Shown: positions 8,070-15,887, counted from the stretch's first letter. The stretch: 19,339 nt of DNA from UPXZ01 sp035402725 (GCA_035402725.1 DAONDU010000028.1:1-19339); one strand, 5' to 3'. Numbers and translations: made by a program. The notes: generated from the letters alone by a model not told the origin.

Positions 8070-8151
8070 AGCTATTAAGTGTTGAATAATTACGGTTGTA
8101 AAAATACAATATTTTTTTGTTTGGCAGAAGGATTTGTTGAATAAAATTCAT

Positions 8152-8184
8152 AAAAAAAGACCTCCATTTCTAAATGCAGGTCTT
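8152..8184 (-). terminator. Intrinsic terminator after dnaA
   Basis: On the minus strand, AAGACCT and AGGTCTT (positions 8178-8184 and 8157-8163) form a 7-bp stem. An inner CATT/AATG stem follows after one G-G mismatch, with a short loop. A run of seven U residues follows the stem at 8158-8152. It lies 27 bp after the dnaA stop codon and before the PRiA4-like gene. Confidence 0.85.
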
Positions 8185-8210
8185 GTCTTTGTATTATTTC
8201 TTGTTTGTTC

Positions 8211-9608
8211 TTATTTCTTCAGTCTTTCTTCAATCTCTTCAACACTTTTCCTGAAATGTTTGTCTGTGTCCATCAGGTCAACTACTTTCTTGCAGGCATG
8301 CAGTACGGTAGCGTGATCGCGCTGACCGATATAGTTACCAATCATTGACAATGAATTCTTAGTCATATTTTTCGACAGATACATGGCTATCTGTCTTGCC
8401 TGAACAACTTCCAGCTTACGCGATTTTGTTGAAATTGCATCTACCGAGAGTTTGAAGTAATCGCAAACAACTTCGCGGATTTGTTCAATCGTAGTCACTT
8501 TAGGGGTGATATTGACTATGCGGCTGATTATTTTTTCTGCCAGGCGGATATCGATAGGCATATTCGTAAGTGTGGAATGTGCCAGTAAAGAGATCAGGAC
8601 ACCTTCCAGGTCGCGTACATTATCTACTACGTTTTCAGCAATGTAATCAACAACATTTTCAGGTATTTCCAGTCCGTCTCTGTAAATTTTGCTTTCCAGT
8701 ATAGATTTACGGAGTTCATAATCCGGTTTCTCTATTTCGGCTGAAAGCCCCCATTTGAAACGGGTAAGCAATCGTTGCTCCAGGCCTGCCATCTCGAGGG
8801 GAGAACGGTCGGCTGTAAGTACCAGCTGTTTACCGGTCTGATGCAGGTGATTGAAAATATGGAAGAAAGTATTCTGTGTGGCAGTTTTACCGGCAAACTC
8901 CTGAATGTCGTCCATTATCAGTACATCGATAGTCTGATAGAAGTTCAGAAAATCATTCTGTGTGTTGTTCCTGACAGCATCCGTGTATTGGATCAGGAAT
9001 GTGTTGGCAGATACATAGAGCACTCTTTTCCCCGGGAATTGTTGTTTGGTCATCACCCCGATGGCATTGGCTAGGTGCGTTTTTCCAACTCCTGATTTTC
9101 CGTACATAAACAGCGGATTGAAAATCGTTTTTCCGGGATCGTTGGCAATGCTCATACCGGCTGTTCGGGCCAGTTTATTGCTGCGGCCTTCAATCAGACT
9201 GGAAAAATTGTACGAAGGATTGAGTTGCGGATCAATTTCAGGCAACTGTAACCGCTGGTACGGCGACACGATTGCATTTTGCTGCGAACTGTAATTTGTC
9301 TGAACAGGTTTGGAAGTCTCGGCTGTACTGGGTATCTGGGTTCCTGTGCCGCTTGATTTGTCGATGAGTACCCGGTATTCCAGTTTTGTTCCGTTACCAG
9401 CAACACGTGTCAGTGACATTCTGAGCAGATCAATGTATTTTTCTTCAATGTATTCCACGAAAAACTGACTTGGAACCTGAAGTACAAAAATCTTATTTTC
9501 GAATTTAACTGGTACAATAGGAGCAAACCATGTATTAAAGGATGATTCATTTACATTGTCCTTAATAATGTTCAGGCAACTATTCCACAACTGGTAGTGA
9601 TAACTCAT
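8211..9608 (-). CDS. dnaA: Chromosomal replication initiator protein DnaA
   Basis: DnaA binds DnaA boxes at oriC and melts the origin in its ATP form. The 465-residue product has all four domains: domain I (1-80, opening MSYHYQLWNSCLNIIKDNV), a short linker (about 82-125), the AAA+ core and the DNA-binding domain. In the core, the Walker A motif is GKSGVGKT (170-177), Walker B is VLIMDD (229-234), sensor 1 lies near LVLTADRSP (262-270) and an RLLTRFKWG arginine-finger region is at 279-287. The signature RDHATVLHACK is at 430-440. Length is typical. The ATG at 9608 is preceded by a terminator-like UUCG hairpin 29 nt upstream and a candidate promoter about 110 bp upstream, giving an unusual structured leader. 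dnaN is not adjacent, which is common in this phylum. The gene ends at a good intrinsic terminator. Confidence 0.98.
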   Translation of the reverse strand: MSYHYQLWNSCLNIIKDNVNESSFNTWFAPIVPVKFENKIFVLQVPSQFFVEYIEEKYIDLLRMSLTRVAGNGTKLEYRVLIDKSSGTGTQIPSTAETSKPVQTNYSSQQNAIVSPYQRLQLPEIDPQLNPSYNFSSLIEGRSNKLARTAGMSIANDPGKTIFNPLFMYGKSGVGKTHLANAIGVMTKQQFPGKRVLYVSANTFLIQYTDAVRNNTQNDFLNFYQTIDVLIMDDIQEFAGKTATQNTFFHIFNHLHQTGKQLVLTADRSPLEMAGLEQRLLTRFKWGLSAEIEKPDYELRKSILESKIYRDGLEIPENVVDYIAENVVDNVRDLEGVLISLLAHSTLTNMPIDIRLAEKIISRIVNITPKVTTIEQIREVVCDYFKLSVDAISTKSRKLEVVQARQIAMYLSKNMTKNSLSMIGNYIGQRDHATVLHACKKVVDLMDTDKHFRKSVEEIEERLKK

Positions 9609-9636
9609 TTTTAATTTAACAGAATAAATTTAGGAT

Positions 9637-9660
9637 AAAAAACTCGACCGAAGCCGAGTT
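9637..9660 (-). terminator. UUCG-loop hairpin with U-run in the dnaA leader
   Basis: On the minus strand the bases from 9660 to 9641 form an 8-bp stem: AACTCG/CGAGTT plus an inner G-U and C-G pair closing a UUCG tetraloop. It runs into six U residues (9642-9637). The G-U pair would be an A-C mismatch on the other strand, so the structure suits leftward RNA. It lies 365 bp after the MCE gene stop and 29 nt before the dnaA ATG. It is either a distant terminator for upstream RNA or an attenuator in the dnaA leader. Confidence 0.7.
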
Positions 9661-9719
9661 AGTAAGTTGTTTATAATATGTAATCTAAACCGAACAGCTT
9701 ATGTCGCATTTCAGTTTTA

Positions 9720-9751
9720 CAAATTTCAGAAACTTTTTTTGAATAAACAAA
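9720..9751 (-). promoter_or_regulatory. Candidate dnaA promoter
   Basis: Read on the minus strand, TTTG (9751-9748) is followed after exactly 20 bp by GAAATTTG (9727-9720). This is the Bacteroidota -33/-7 spacing with one mismatch (G for T) in the -7 box. The predicted transcript would have a leader of about 105 nt that includes the UUCG hairpin. Confidence 0.45.
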
Positions 9752-9848
9752 TCTGTTATTTCAATAAATTTTTTTATTGTTTTAACTCTTTGTCTTTCAG
9801 TACTCTAGTGTAATCGATTGTATGTCAATGTATTTTGATTTTTAGTTA

Positions 9849-9900
9849 ATTCAATTCGCTTGATTATTAACAGATTAACAATTTAATGTTAAAATTGAAT
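9849..9900. repeat. Nested inverted repeats upstream of dnaA
   Basis: An outer pair, ATTCAATT at 9849-9856 and AATTGAAT at 9893-9900, encloses an inner pair, TTAACA at 9875-9880 and TGTTAA at 9887-9892, with a 6-bp spacer. The word ATTAACA also occurs twice in tandem (9866-9872 and 9874-9880). The arrangement is seen directly. It could be an operator, an unwinding element, or a by-product of the high A+T content. Confidence 0.5.
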
Positions 9901-10024
9901 GTTTTTTTCTGAAAATGCAGTAAGACTTGAAAATTTGTAGATTTCTTGAAGAAAAAAAATATTTCAATTTTTTTGTTATTTATATAATTTCTAAATATGA
10001 GATTGTGTGGGAAAGCAAAAATTA

Positions 10025-10936
10025 TTACTTTTTATTATTACCGATTAAAGAAAAACTTACATATCTTTTGGGATTTTCTTTTAAATCGATAAGCAACTTG
10101 TCGGCGGCATTTGCAGTGTTCGACAGATTGATATACAGCGTTTTATCATTCATGAGTAAACCAAGACTGCTTTCATTGCTGTTTATTTTATCAGTGATTG
10201 TCTGAAGGTTTTTCAATGTATAATCCACGCTGTTTACCGTTTTTGCAAAATCGATATTTCTAAGATTGCCACTAAGCTGTTTGAAGTCACCTGTGACAGT
10301 ATTCACATCATTCAGGATGGAGGGCAGCTGATTGTTGAGCAGTCCTTTGAGCTGAGCCGATGATGCAGATAGATCGGCAGTCGTTTTTTCGATAGATGAC
10401 AGGCTGTTGCTTATTTCCTTCCTTTCGATCAGTGTTCTGACAGAACGAAGAAGCGAGTCTGCTTGAGTAGCTACATTTTCAATTTTAGGCATCAGATCTC
10501 CCGCTACGGTTGCCATCAGTCCGGTGCTCACTTCAGTCGGCAGAATATCATGTGGCTTATGCATTTTCTGACCGGCAGTAACCGGAGCATAGATGAGCTG
10601 AATTACTTTTCCACCCATCAGTCCTTCGTCAGCCAGCTGCATTATAGTGCCCTCAGGTAATTTGATATCGCTGGTTATGGATATTTTCACTAAAAAAGAT
10701 TCCTTTTTAGAGAAATCATATTTTACTTCTTCCACCTGACCTGCTTTGTATCCTTTGATATAGACCGGTGCCGAGGGAACCAAACCACCAATATCCTCAT
10801 ATTGACCATAGTATAAATTTGTTTTCTGGAAAATGTCTATTCCTTTAAGAAAATTCAGGCCAAAGTATAGGATAAATATAGCAGCAATAACCATTAAACC
10901 CACTTTTACTTCGCGGGTAAAGATATTTTTTTTCAT
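10025..10936 (-). CDS. MCE (MlaD-like) domain protein
   Basis: This 303-residue protein has a short cytoplasmic tail, one membrane helix (about residues 12-31, VGLMVIAAIFILYFGLNFLK) and a single MCE domain (about 35-115). The core signature is GLVPSAPVYIKGYKAGQVEEV. After it comes a helical tail rich in heptad-like repeats (about 135-285). MCE proteins of the MlaD type form hexameric rings that move phospholipids between the inner and outer membranes. The gene starts 34 bp after the amidase stop, so the two are cotranscribed, and lptD faces them. The MlaE and MlaF partners are not in the window, so an assignment to a full Mla system is inference. The stop at 10025 is followed by the long gap before dnaA, and no strong terminator is seen directly behind it. 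Confidence 0.92.
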   Translation of the reverse strand: MKKNIFTREVKVGLMVIAAIFILYFGLNFLKGIDIFQKTNLYYGQYEDIGGLVPSAPVYIKGYKAGQVEEVKYDFSKKESFLVKISITSDIKLPEGTIMQLADEGLMGGKVIQLIYAPVTAGQKMHKPHDILPTEVSTGLMATVAGDLMPKIENVATQADSLLRSVRTLIERKEISNSLSSIEKTTADLSASSAQLKGLLNNQLPSILNDVNTVTGDFKQLSGNLRNIDFAKTVNSVDYTLKNLQTITDKINSNESSLGLLMNDKTLYINLSNTANAADKLLIDLKENPKRYVSFSLIGNNKK

Positions 10937-10970
10937 TGAGTGAATTTTTATTTTTGAAGAGAGTCTGGTT

Positions 10971-12191
10971 TTATTTCTTCAGGGCTTCCTTTACGGAGAT
11001 CTTTTCACCGTTTCTGAAGGCAATTACGTAGGCATTCGGAAATTTCTTTGAAATACTTTTCCGGAGTTTATTTATTTCGCTGAAGTTAGATTCTTCACCA
11101 TAGGTGTATTTATAGAGTTGATTTTCAACATAGAAATCTGCATTTTTAAGACCTTTGAAATCCGGTGCATTCGTTTTCAGTTTTTTCTCCAGAGCAAAAA
11201 GCTGAATTTTGAAAACTACTTCGTTTGTCTTTTTTGCTTCGTCAGGTTTCGTTACCGTCTGGATGGTTTTATCCGTTTCGGGACGGATTTTAAGCTCTTT
11301 TGTAGTGTCGGTTTTAGTAGATACTGCAGCAAGTACCGGTGTTTCAGTTTTAACCGGTTTTTCCACCTCCTTATACGGTGTCGGTAGGTCTACTTTCTTC
11401 AAAGGTGTAACTTTGATACCCGATTTTTTATCGTGTTCACGTTTGTATAATTCGAAAGCTCGGAAAATTGAGTTTGCCATTTCGTCGCGTCCTTCGCTGG
11501 TGTTCAGATAATCTTCTTCAGCGCGGTTCGAAATAAAACCAAGTTCAACCAGCACGCTCGGACATGCCGATTTGGCAAGTACCCAGAAACCAGCCTGACG
11601 TACGCCGCGGTCATACCTTCTTGTCTGTACAAATTGATTTTGGATAGCAGATGCCAGCTCAATACTTTTGTCTATATATTTGTCCTGCATGAATTCAAAC
11701 ATGATGTATGTGTCGGGAGCGCTGGGATCAAATCCCTGATATCGTGCTTTATAGTCCTCTTCCAGGGTGATAACCGAGTTTTCGCGCATGGCTACATCAA
11801 GATTCGACTGCGATTTATGCAATCCCAGCGTGTATGTTTCAGCCCCGAAAGCGGTAGAAGATTTATTAGCATTGGTATGGATGCAGAAAAAGATATCGGC
11901 GTTATTGTTGTTCGCAATATCGGCACGTTCCTGCAAGGTAAGAAAAATATCCTGGTCACGTGTGTAAACAACTTTAACCTCGGGGTAACTTGCTTCAATT
12001 TTACTGCCCAGTGAAAGCGCAACAGCAAGGTTTATGTTTTTTTCTTTCGAATACCGGCCAACCGCGCCGGAATCATGTCCGCCGTGACCGGCGTCAATTA
12101 CAACGGTAAATTTTTTTTGAGCATATGAAGGAGATACAATACACGTTAAAATAAGTATTATAATAAATGTAGTGTAGCGAAGATATTTCAT
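10971..12191 (-). CDS. N-acetylmuramoyl-L-alanine amidase with C-terminal SPOR-like domain
   Basis: This 406-residue amidase 3 family enzyme cleaves the bond between MurNAc and the stem peptide. It has a signal peptide (residues 1-24, cut after PSYA). The zinc amidase domain (28-250) carries VIDAGHGGHDSGA with His36, Glu50, His105 (FFCIHTNAN) and catalytic Glu216 (VLVELGFISN). A Lys/Thr/Pro-rich linker (about 255-322) leads to a C-terminal region (325-406) opening VVFKIQLFA, which looks like a SPOR domain that would bind denuded glycan at the septum. The frame extends upstream to 12305, but I chose the ATG at 12191: it begins directly with a signal peptide, and a perfect -7 box lies at 12242-12249, inside the longer version. 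It is a likely cell-separation or envelope-remodelling enzyme in an operon with the MCE gene. Confidence 0.94.
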   Translation of the reverse strand: MKYLRYTTFIIILILTCIVSPSYAQKKFTVVIDAGHGGHDSGAVGRYSKEKNINLAVALSLGSKIEASYPEVKVVYTRDQDIFLTLQERADIANNNNADIFFCIHTNANKSSTAFGAETYTLGLHKSQSNLDVAMRENSVITLEEDYKARYQGFDPSAPDTYIMFEFMQDKYIDKSIELASAIQNQFVQTRRYDRGVRQAGFWVLAKSACPSVLVELGFISNRAEEDYLNTSEGRDEMANSIFRAFELYKREHDKKSGIKVTPLKKVDLPTPYKEVEKPVKTETPVLAAVSTKTDTTKELKIRPETDKTIQTVTKPDEAKKTNEVVFKIQLFALEKKLKTNAPDFKGLKNADFYVENQLYKYTYGEESNFSEINKLRKSISKKFPNAYVIAFRNGEKISVKEALKK

Positions 12192-12241
12192 TGTTTTCCG
12201 AAAAAATAAAGATGAGTTCATAAATACATTGTAATTGCTTG

Positions 12242-12249
12242 CAAAAGTA
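12242..12249 (-). promoter_or_regulatory. Candidate -7 box for the amidase-MCE operon
   Basis: Read on the minus strand this is TACTTTTG, a perfect TAnnTTTG, 50 bp before the amidase ATG at 12191. No -33 TTG is seen at the right spacing. It supports the shorter amidase start. Confidence 0.45.
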
Positions 12250-12345
12250 GTAATTTTATCCAGTGTTGAGGCATTTAATAAATTGTAAAATATCAAATTA
12301 TTCATAAAATTGAGAATAAAAGCATAAGTACACTCTTTTTTTACT

Positions 12346-12353
12346 TAAATTTG
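12346..12353 (+). promoter_or_regulatory. Candidate -7 box for lptD
   Basis: TAAATTTG matches the TAnnTTTG consensus exactly and lies 31 bp before the lptD ATG at 12385. With a start site about 7 nt downstream, the alternative TTG start at 12358 would fall at or before the transcript start. No -33 TTG is found at the expected distance. Confidence 0.5.
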
Positions 12354-12384
12354 CAACTTGTTTTTTTTGACGAACCTGTACCGA

Positions 12385-15138
12385 ATGCTTAGCAGTAAAC
12401 AATTATATAACACAAAACTTACGGTTTTATTTCTTTTGCTGGCTTGTTTTACGTATGCAACGCGTGCGTCAGGGCAAAAGGCCACGCCATTTGATAATTC
12501 TAAAAACAATTTACTGCCAACCGATAGTCAGAAAGTTGCCTCGGTCAATGACAGCAGTAAGCTGACCAAACCCGTTAACCCAAATCAGATAGATGCCGAA
12601 ATTGCATATACAGCTTCGGACTCCATCGTCTTTCTGGGTGACGGTACCGGCTTTTTATACGGGAAAACCAATCTCAGCTATAAAAAAATTAATCTGAAAG
12701 AAGCTGACTTTGTGCGCATCAGTACAGACAGCAGTACAATTTTTGCGCGGGGCGTACCCGATAGTCTGGGTGTTATGAAAGGCAAGCCGGTCATTAATGA
12801 CGGTGACCAGGAATACAATGCCACAGAACTTACCTACAACCTAAGGACCCGGAAAGGTTTTATACGTCAGGCGGTAACCCAGCAGGGTGAAGGTTATATC
12901 ATCAGCGATAAAACCAAAAAAAACGATGACGATGTACTTTGTATGCAGGACGGCATGTACACTACCTGCGACAACCATGAACACCCACACTTTTACCTAA
13001 GCCTGAGTAAAGCAAAAGTGAAACCGGGAAGTTACATCATTACAGGTCCGGCTCATTTGGTACTTTTGGATATTCCTCTACCTGTTGCTGTTCCTTTCGG
13101 TTTTTTTCCCTTCAATAAGAATTATTCCTCCGGTTTGGAAATGCCGAGTTTCGATACTGACGTAACACGCGGGTACGGATTAGTTAATGGGGGCTACTAT
13201 TTTGCCATCAGCGATTATGCCGATTTGAGCATTAAAGGCGACGTTTATACCCGTGGAACCTGGGGCGTTAACCTGTCATCCAGCTATCTGAAAAGGTATA
13301 AATTCAATGGAAGTGTAAATGTCAGCTATCGGGAGGATGTAATTGGAGAAAAGGATATGCCCGATTACCAGAAAAGCCCGAATTTAAGCATTCAATGGTC
13401 GCATTCACAGAATCCGAAAGTTAATCCGTTCCGGACATTTTCGGCCAGTGTCAACTTTACTACCAGCGGATGGAACCGGAGTAATATCAACAGTTACTAT
13501 ACTCCCGCCAACGCTGAAAATACTAAAAGTTCAAGCGTATCTTTCTCACAACGGTTTCCGAACAATCCGTTCAGCATTACAGCCAATATGTCAGTTACGC
13601 AGCGAACCAAAGATTCTACCATCAACCTTATGCTGCCCAATGTGGCTATCAGTATGAGTCGTATTTATCCCCTGAAACGAAAAAATCCGGTAGGAAATGA
13701 AAGATGGTACGAAAAAATCTCGATGTCGTACTCAGGAACTATAACCAACAGTATTCAGACGAAAGAAAACAAACTGATGCATTCGTCTTTAGCAAAGGAC
13801 TGGGTCAATTCGGCACAGCACAATATACCTGTTTCCGCATCGTTCAATGTCCTGAAATACATTACATTTACCCCATCGTTTAACTACAAGGAAAAATGGT
13901 TCCTTACATCTCAGAGAAAAACCTGGGATGTAGTCAATCAGAAAGAAGTAACCACCAATGTGACCGGTTTCAACCGTGTGTGGGATTACAACCTCAGTAT
14001 GTCTGCCAATACAACCTTGTATGGAATGTACACTCCTGTGAAAGCAATTTTTGGCGATAAAATAGAAAAAATCCGCCACATGCTCAAGCCCAGTGCAAGT
14101 TTTGCTTTTACACCCGACTTTGGCGATCTGAAATATGGATACTGGGATACCTATATCAAATCTGTTATAAAAGATGGTGATCCGACCAAGATTACCTCCG
14201 AAGAGATTTACTATTCGCGCTTCCCGAGCGGAGCTCCCGGTCGTGGAAAATCCAACAACCTTTCCTTTACTTTGGATAATAACCTGGAAATGAAAGTGAA
14301 AAATAACGAGGATACAACCGGTTTGAAGCCAACGAAAATCATAAGTCTGATAGATAATTTCTCGCTGAACAGCGCCTATAACTTTGCTGCAGACTCCATG
14401 CAATGGTCTAATATCGGTACATCTCTGCGTATTAAATTCGGTAAAGCATATACCCTGAGCTTAAGTGGCGCTTTCGATCCGTATATGTATGTCTCACCCG
14501 ATGGAAAAAGCATCAAACGTGTCAATCAGTTGCGTTGGGAACATGGTAAATTCCCTCGATTCCTCGGAACAAGTACAAGTTACAGCTATACACTTTCGAA
14601 CGAAACATTCAAGCGAAAGGATAAAAAAAGCAAAGGCAACACAAATACTGAGTCGGATGAAGATACGGGCAACTCAGATATAAATGCGGATAGCATGAGA
14701 TCTCAGCAAAAAGACAGCAATTCCGGAACTGATAAAACAACGACCGATGCCGACGGATACGAAAAGGTGGAAATCCCCTGGAGCCTGAGTTTCAACTATT
14801 CAGTGAGGTTTGGAAACTCATCGGAATTCAACTACGAAAAACTCGAATACAAACAGGTTTTCACCCATAATCTGGGTATAACCGGGAATATAAAACTCAC
14901 ACCGGGCTGGCAGATAAGCGGTACGACTTCCTATGATTTCAATGCCAAACAAATGTCATACACCAGTTTCAATATCACCCGTAATCTTCACTGCTGGACC
15001 CTCAGCGGTAATGTAGTGCCTTTCGGACCTTATAAAACCTATAATTTCCGCATTGGTGTAAATTCCAGTATGTTGCAGGATCTGAAGTATGAGAAACAGG
15101 GAAATCGAAGTTCACCGAACAATATTACCTGGTATTGA
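12385..15138 (+). CDS. lptD: LptD/OstA-type outer-membrane LPS assembly protein
   Basis: This 917-residue protein has a signal peptide (1-30, hydrophobic core LTVLFLLLACF), an N-terminal OstA-like periplasmic region (about 50-190) and a large beta-barrel (about 200-917) with many aromatic-alternating strands. It resembles the Bacteroidota form of LptD, which places lipopolysaccharide in the outer leaflet. The stretch VPFGFFPFNKNYSSGLEMPSF marks the junction to the barrel, where related proteins have GFFPFP-like motifs. A hydrophilic low-complexity insert rich in Lys, Asp, Ser and Thr (about 742-790) is probably a surface loop. The frame also opens with TTG at 12358; the ATG at 12385 gives a clean signal peptide and sits 31 bp after a perfect -7 box. 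It faces the amidase-MCE operon. LptE is not visible, as is common when it is encoded elsewhere. Confidence 0.88.
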   Translation: MLSSKQLYNTKLTVLFLLLACFTYATRASGQKATPFDNSKNNLLPTDSQKVASVNDSSKLTKPVNPNQIDAEIAYTASDSIVFLGDGTGFLYGKTNLSYKKINLKEADFVRISTDSSTIFARGVPDSLGVMKGKPVINDGDQEYNATELTYNLRTRKGFIRQAVTQQGEGYIISDKTKKNDDDVLCMQDGMYTTCDNHEHPHFYLSLSKAKVKPGSYIITGPAHLVLLDIPLPVAVPFGFFPFNKNYSSGLEMPSFDTDVTRGYGLVNGGYYFAISDYADLSIKGDVYTRGTWGVNLSSSYLKRYKFNGSVNVSYREDVIGEKDMPDYQKSPNLSIQWSHSQNPKVNPFRTFSASVNFTTSGWNRSNINSYYTPANAENTKSSSVSFSQRFPNNPFSITANMSVTQRTKDSTINLMLPNVAISMSRIYPLKRKNPVGNERWYEKISMSYSGTITNSIQTKENKLMHSSLAKDWVNSAQHNIPVSASFNVLKYITFTPSFNYKEKWFLTSQRKTWDVVNQKEVTTNVTGFNRVWDYNLSMSANTTLYGMYTPVKAIFGDKIEKIRHMLKPSASFAFTPDFGDLKYGYWDTYIKSVIKDGDPTKITSEEIYYSRFPSGAPGRGKSNNLSFTLDNNLEMKVKNNEDTTGLKPTKIISLIDNFSLNSAYNFAADSMQWSNIGTSLRIKFGKAYTLSLSGAFDPYMYVSPDGKSIKRVNQLRWEHGKFPRFLGTSTSYSYTLSNETFKRKDKKSKGNTNTESDEDTGNSDINADSMRSQQKDSNSGTDKTTTDADGYEKVEIPWSLSFNYSVRFGNSSEFNYEKLEYKQVFTHNLGITGNIKLTPGWQISGTTSYDFNAKQMSYTSFNITRNLHCWTLSGNVVPFGPYKTYNFRIGVNSSMLQDLKYEKQGNRSSPNNITWY

Positions 15139-15194
15139 GTTATATAAATCTGTAGAAAAATAAATCAATCAATAATAACAAACAAAACAAACAA

Positions 15195-15764
15195 ATGAAA
15201 ATTGAAATTAATAAAGTAGTAGATGCCGAATACGAACTGTACGTTGATGGCGAAAACGGAGAACCGGAATTGATGGAAAGAGCTACTCCCGAACAGCCAT
15301 TGAACTTTATATATGGTGTGGGGATGATGCTGCCTAAATTTGAAGAAAACCTGAACGGTCTTCAAAAAGATGATAACTTTGAATTTACCATAAAGAACGA
15401 AGATGCTTATGGCGAATATGACGATGATGCAGTTGTGGAACTGGAACGTGCTGTTTTTGAAATTGACGGAAAACTGGATGAGGAAATGGTTTTCGAAGGC
15501 AACATAGTACCGCTTATGGATAACGAAGGAAACCGTCTGCAGGCACAGGTGGTGTCGGTTACCGATACACATGTAACTGTGGATCTGAATCATCCCCTGG
15601 CTGGTGAAACTCTTCATTTCAAGGGAAAAGTTCTGGGTGTGCGCGATGCAACCGAACAGGAACTGAAATCATTATTAGGAGGTGGTTGCAGTTGCGGCGA
15701 CGGCGGATGCGGTTGCGGTGACGACTGTGACGATAATCACGGTTGCGGTTGCGGATGCAATTAA
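15195..15764 (+). CDS. slyD: SlyD-type FKBP peptidyl-prolyl isomerase with Cys-rich tail
   Basis: This 189-residue cytoplasmic protein has the split FKBP fold of SlyD: the FKBP part (1-70 and 130-160) includes LNFIYGVGMMLPKFEENLNG, and the insert-in-flap chaperone domain lies between (about 75-125). The end resembles family members (HFKGKVLGVRDATEQEL). The last 28 residues (162-189) are almost only Gly, Cys, Asp and His, with eight Cys (165, 167, 172, 174, 178, 184, 186, 188) and one His, a likely metal-binding tail like the Ni-binding tail of SlyD. It probably helps folding or metal delivery. It follows lptD by 56 bp, with an A-rich AACAAACAAAACAAACAA leader before the ATG, and ends at its own terminator. 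A shared transcript with lptD is possible; no clear promoter is seen. Confidence 0.94.
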   Translation: MKIEINKVVDAEYELYVDGENGEPELMERATPEQPLNFIYGVGMMLPKFEENLNGLQKDDNFEFTIKNEDAYGEYDDDAVVELERAVFEIDGKLDEEMVFEGNIVPLMDNEGNRLQAQVVSVTDTHVTVDLNHPLAGETLHFKGKVLGVRDATEQELKSLLGGGCSCGDGGCGCGDDCDDNHGCGCGCN

Positions 15765-15786
15765 TTATCAGCATTTTTATAAATAT

Positions 15787-15823
15787 AAACGGTTTCGCTT
15801 TATGAAGTGAAACCGTTTTTTTT
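15787..15823 (+). terminator. Intrinsic terminator after slyD
   Basis: A 14-bp stem (15787-15800 with 15805-15818, one G-U pair at 15797/15808) has a TATG loop and is followed by a T-run to 15823. The G-U pair is valid on plus-strand RNA only, which fits the rightward orientation. It lies 22 bp after the slyD stop codon. Confidence 0.93.
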
Positions 15824-15887
15824 GAATTGTCATCATGCCGCAATATTTTTCATCTAAGGCAAAAATATTTCGGTAAATATTTTCAGA

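Larger units (their letters stand above)
9609..10024. other. 416-bp AT-rich gene-free region upstream of dnaA
   Basis: No credible reading frame is present on either strand; the only open frame runs into antisense of the MCE gene. The stretch is strongly AT-rich and holds the candidate dnaA promoter, the UUCG leader hairpin and a cluster of inverted and direct repeats, listed separately. A search by eye for DnaA boxes (TTATNCACA or the TTTTCCACA type) found only one weak site, TGTGGGAAA at 10006-10014, one mismatch from the degenerate reverse consensus. An origin or an unannotated small RNA is possible but not shown. Confidence 0.6.

Noticed and set aside
9609..10024. A definite oriC next to dnaA
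   Set aside because: No cluster of DnaA boxes is visible; only one weak one-mismatch site was found. Without skew data the call is not supportable.
9927..10205. A plus-strand frame in the gap upstream of dnaA
   Set aside because: Most of it is antisense to the MCE gene, the rest is AT-rich and low complexity, and the product has no known pattern.
12192..12305. A 38-residue N-terminal extension of the amidase
   Set aside because: The extension precedes a complete signal peptide, overlaps a perfect -7 promoter box, and would place the secretion signal inside the protein.
13789..14403. A 204-codon open frame antisense to lptD
   Set aside because: It lies wholly inside the lptD barrel region on the other strand, its product has no recognisable domain, and the lptD frame is continuous and convincing. 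It is a shadow of coding bias.
15176..15194. A short AACAAAC-type tandem repeat as a possible phase-variation tract
   Set aside because: The repeat units are irregular and short. A-rich leaders of this kind are common upstream of start codons in AT-rich Bacteroidota.
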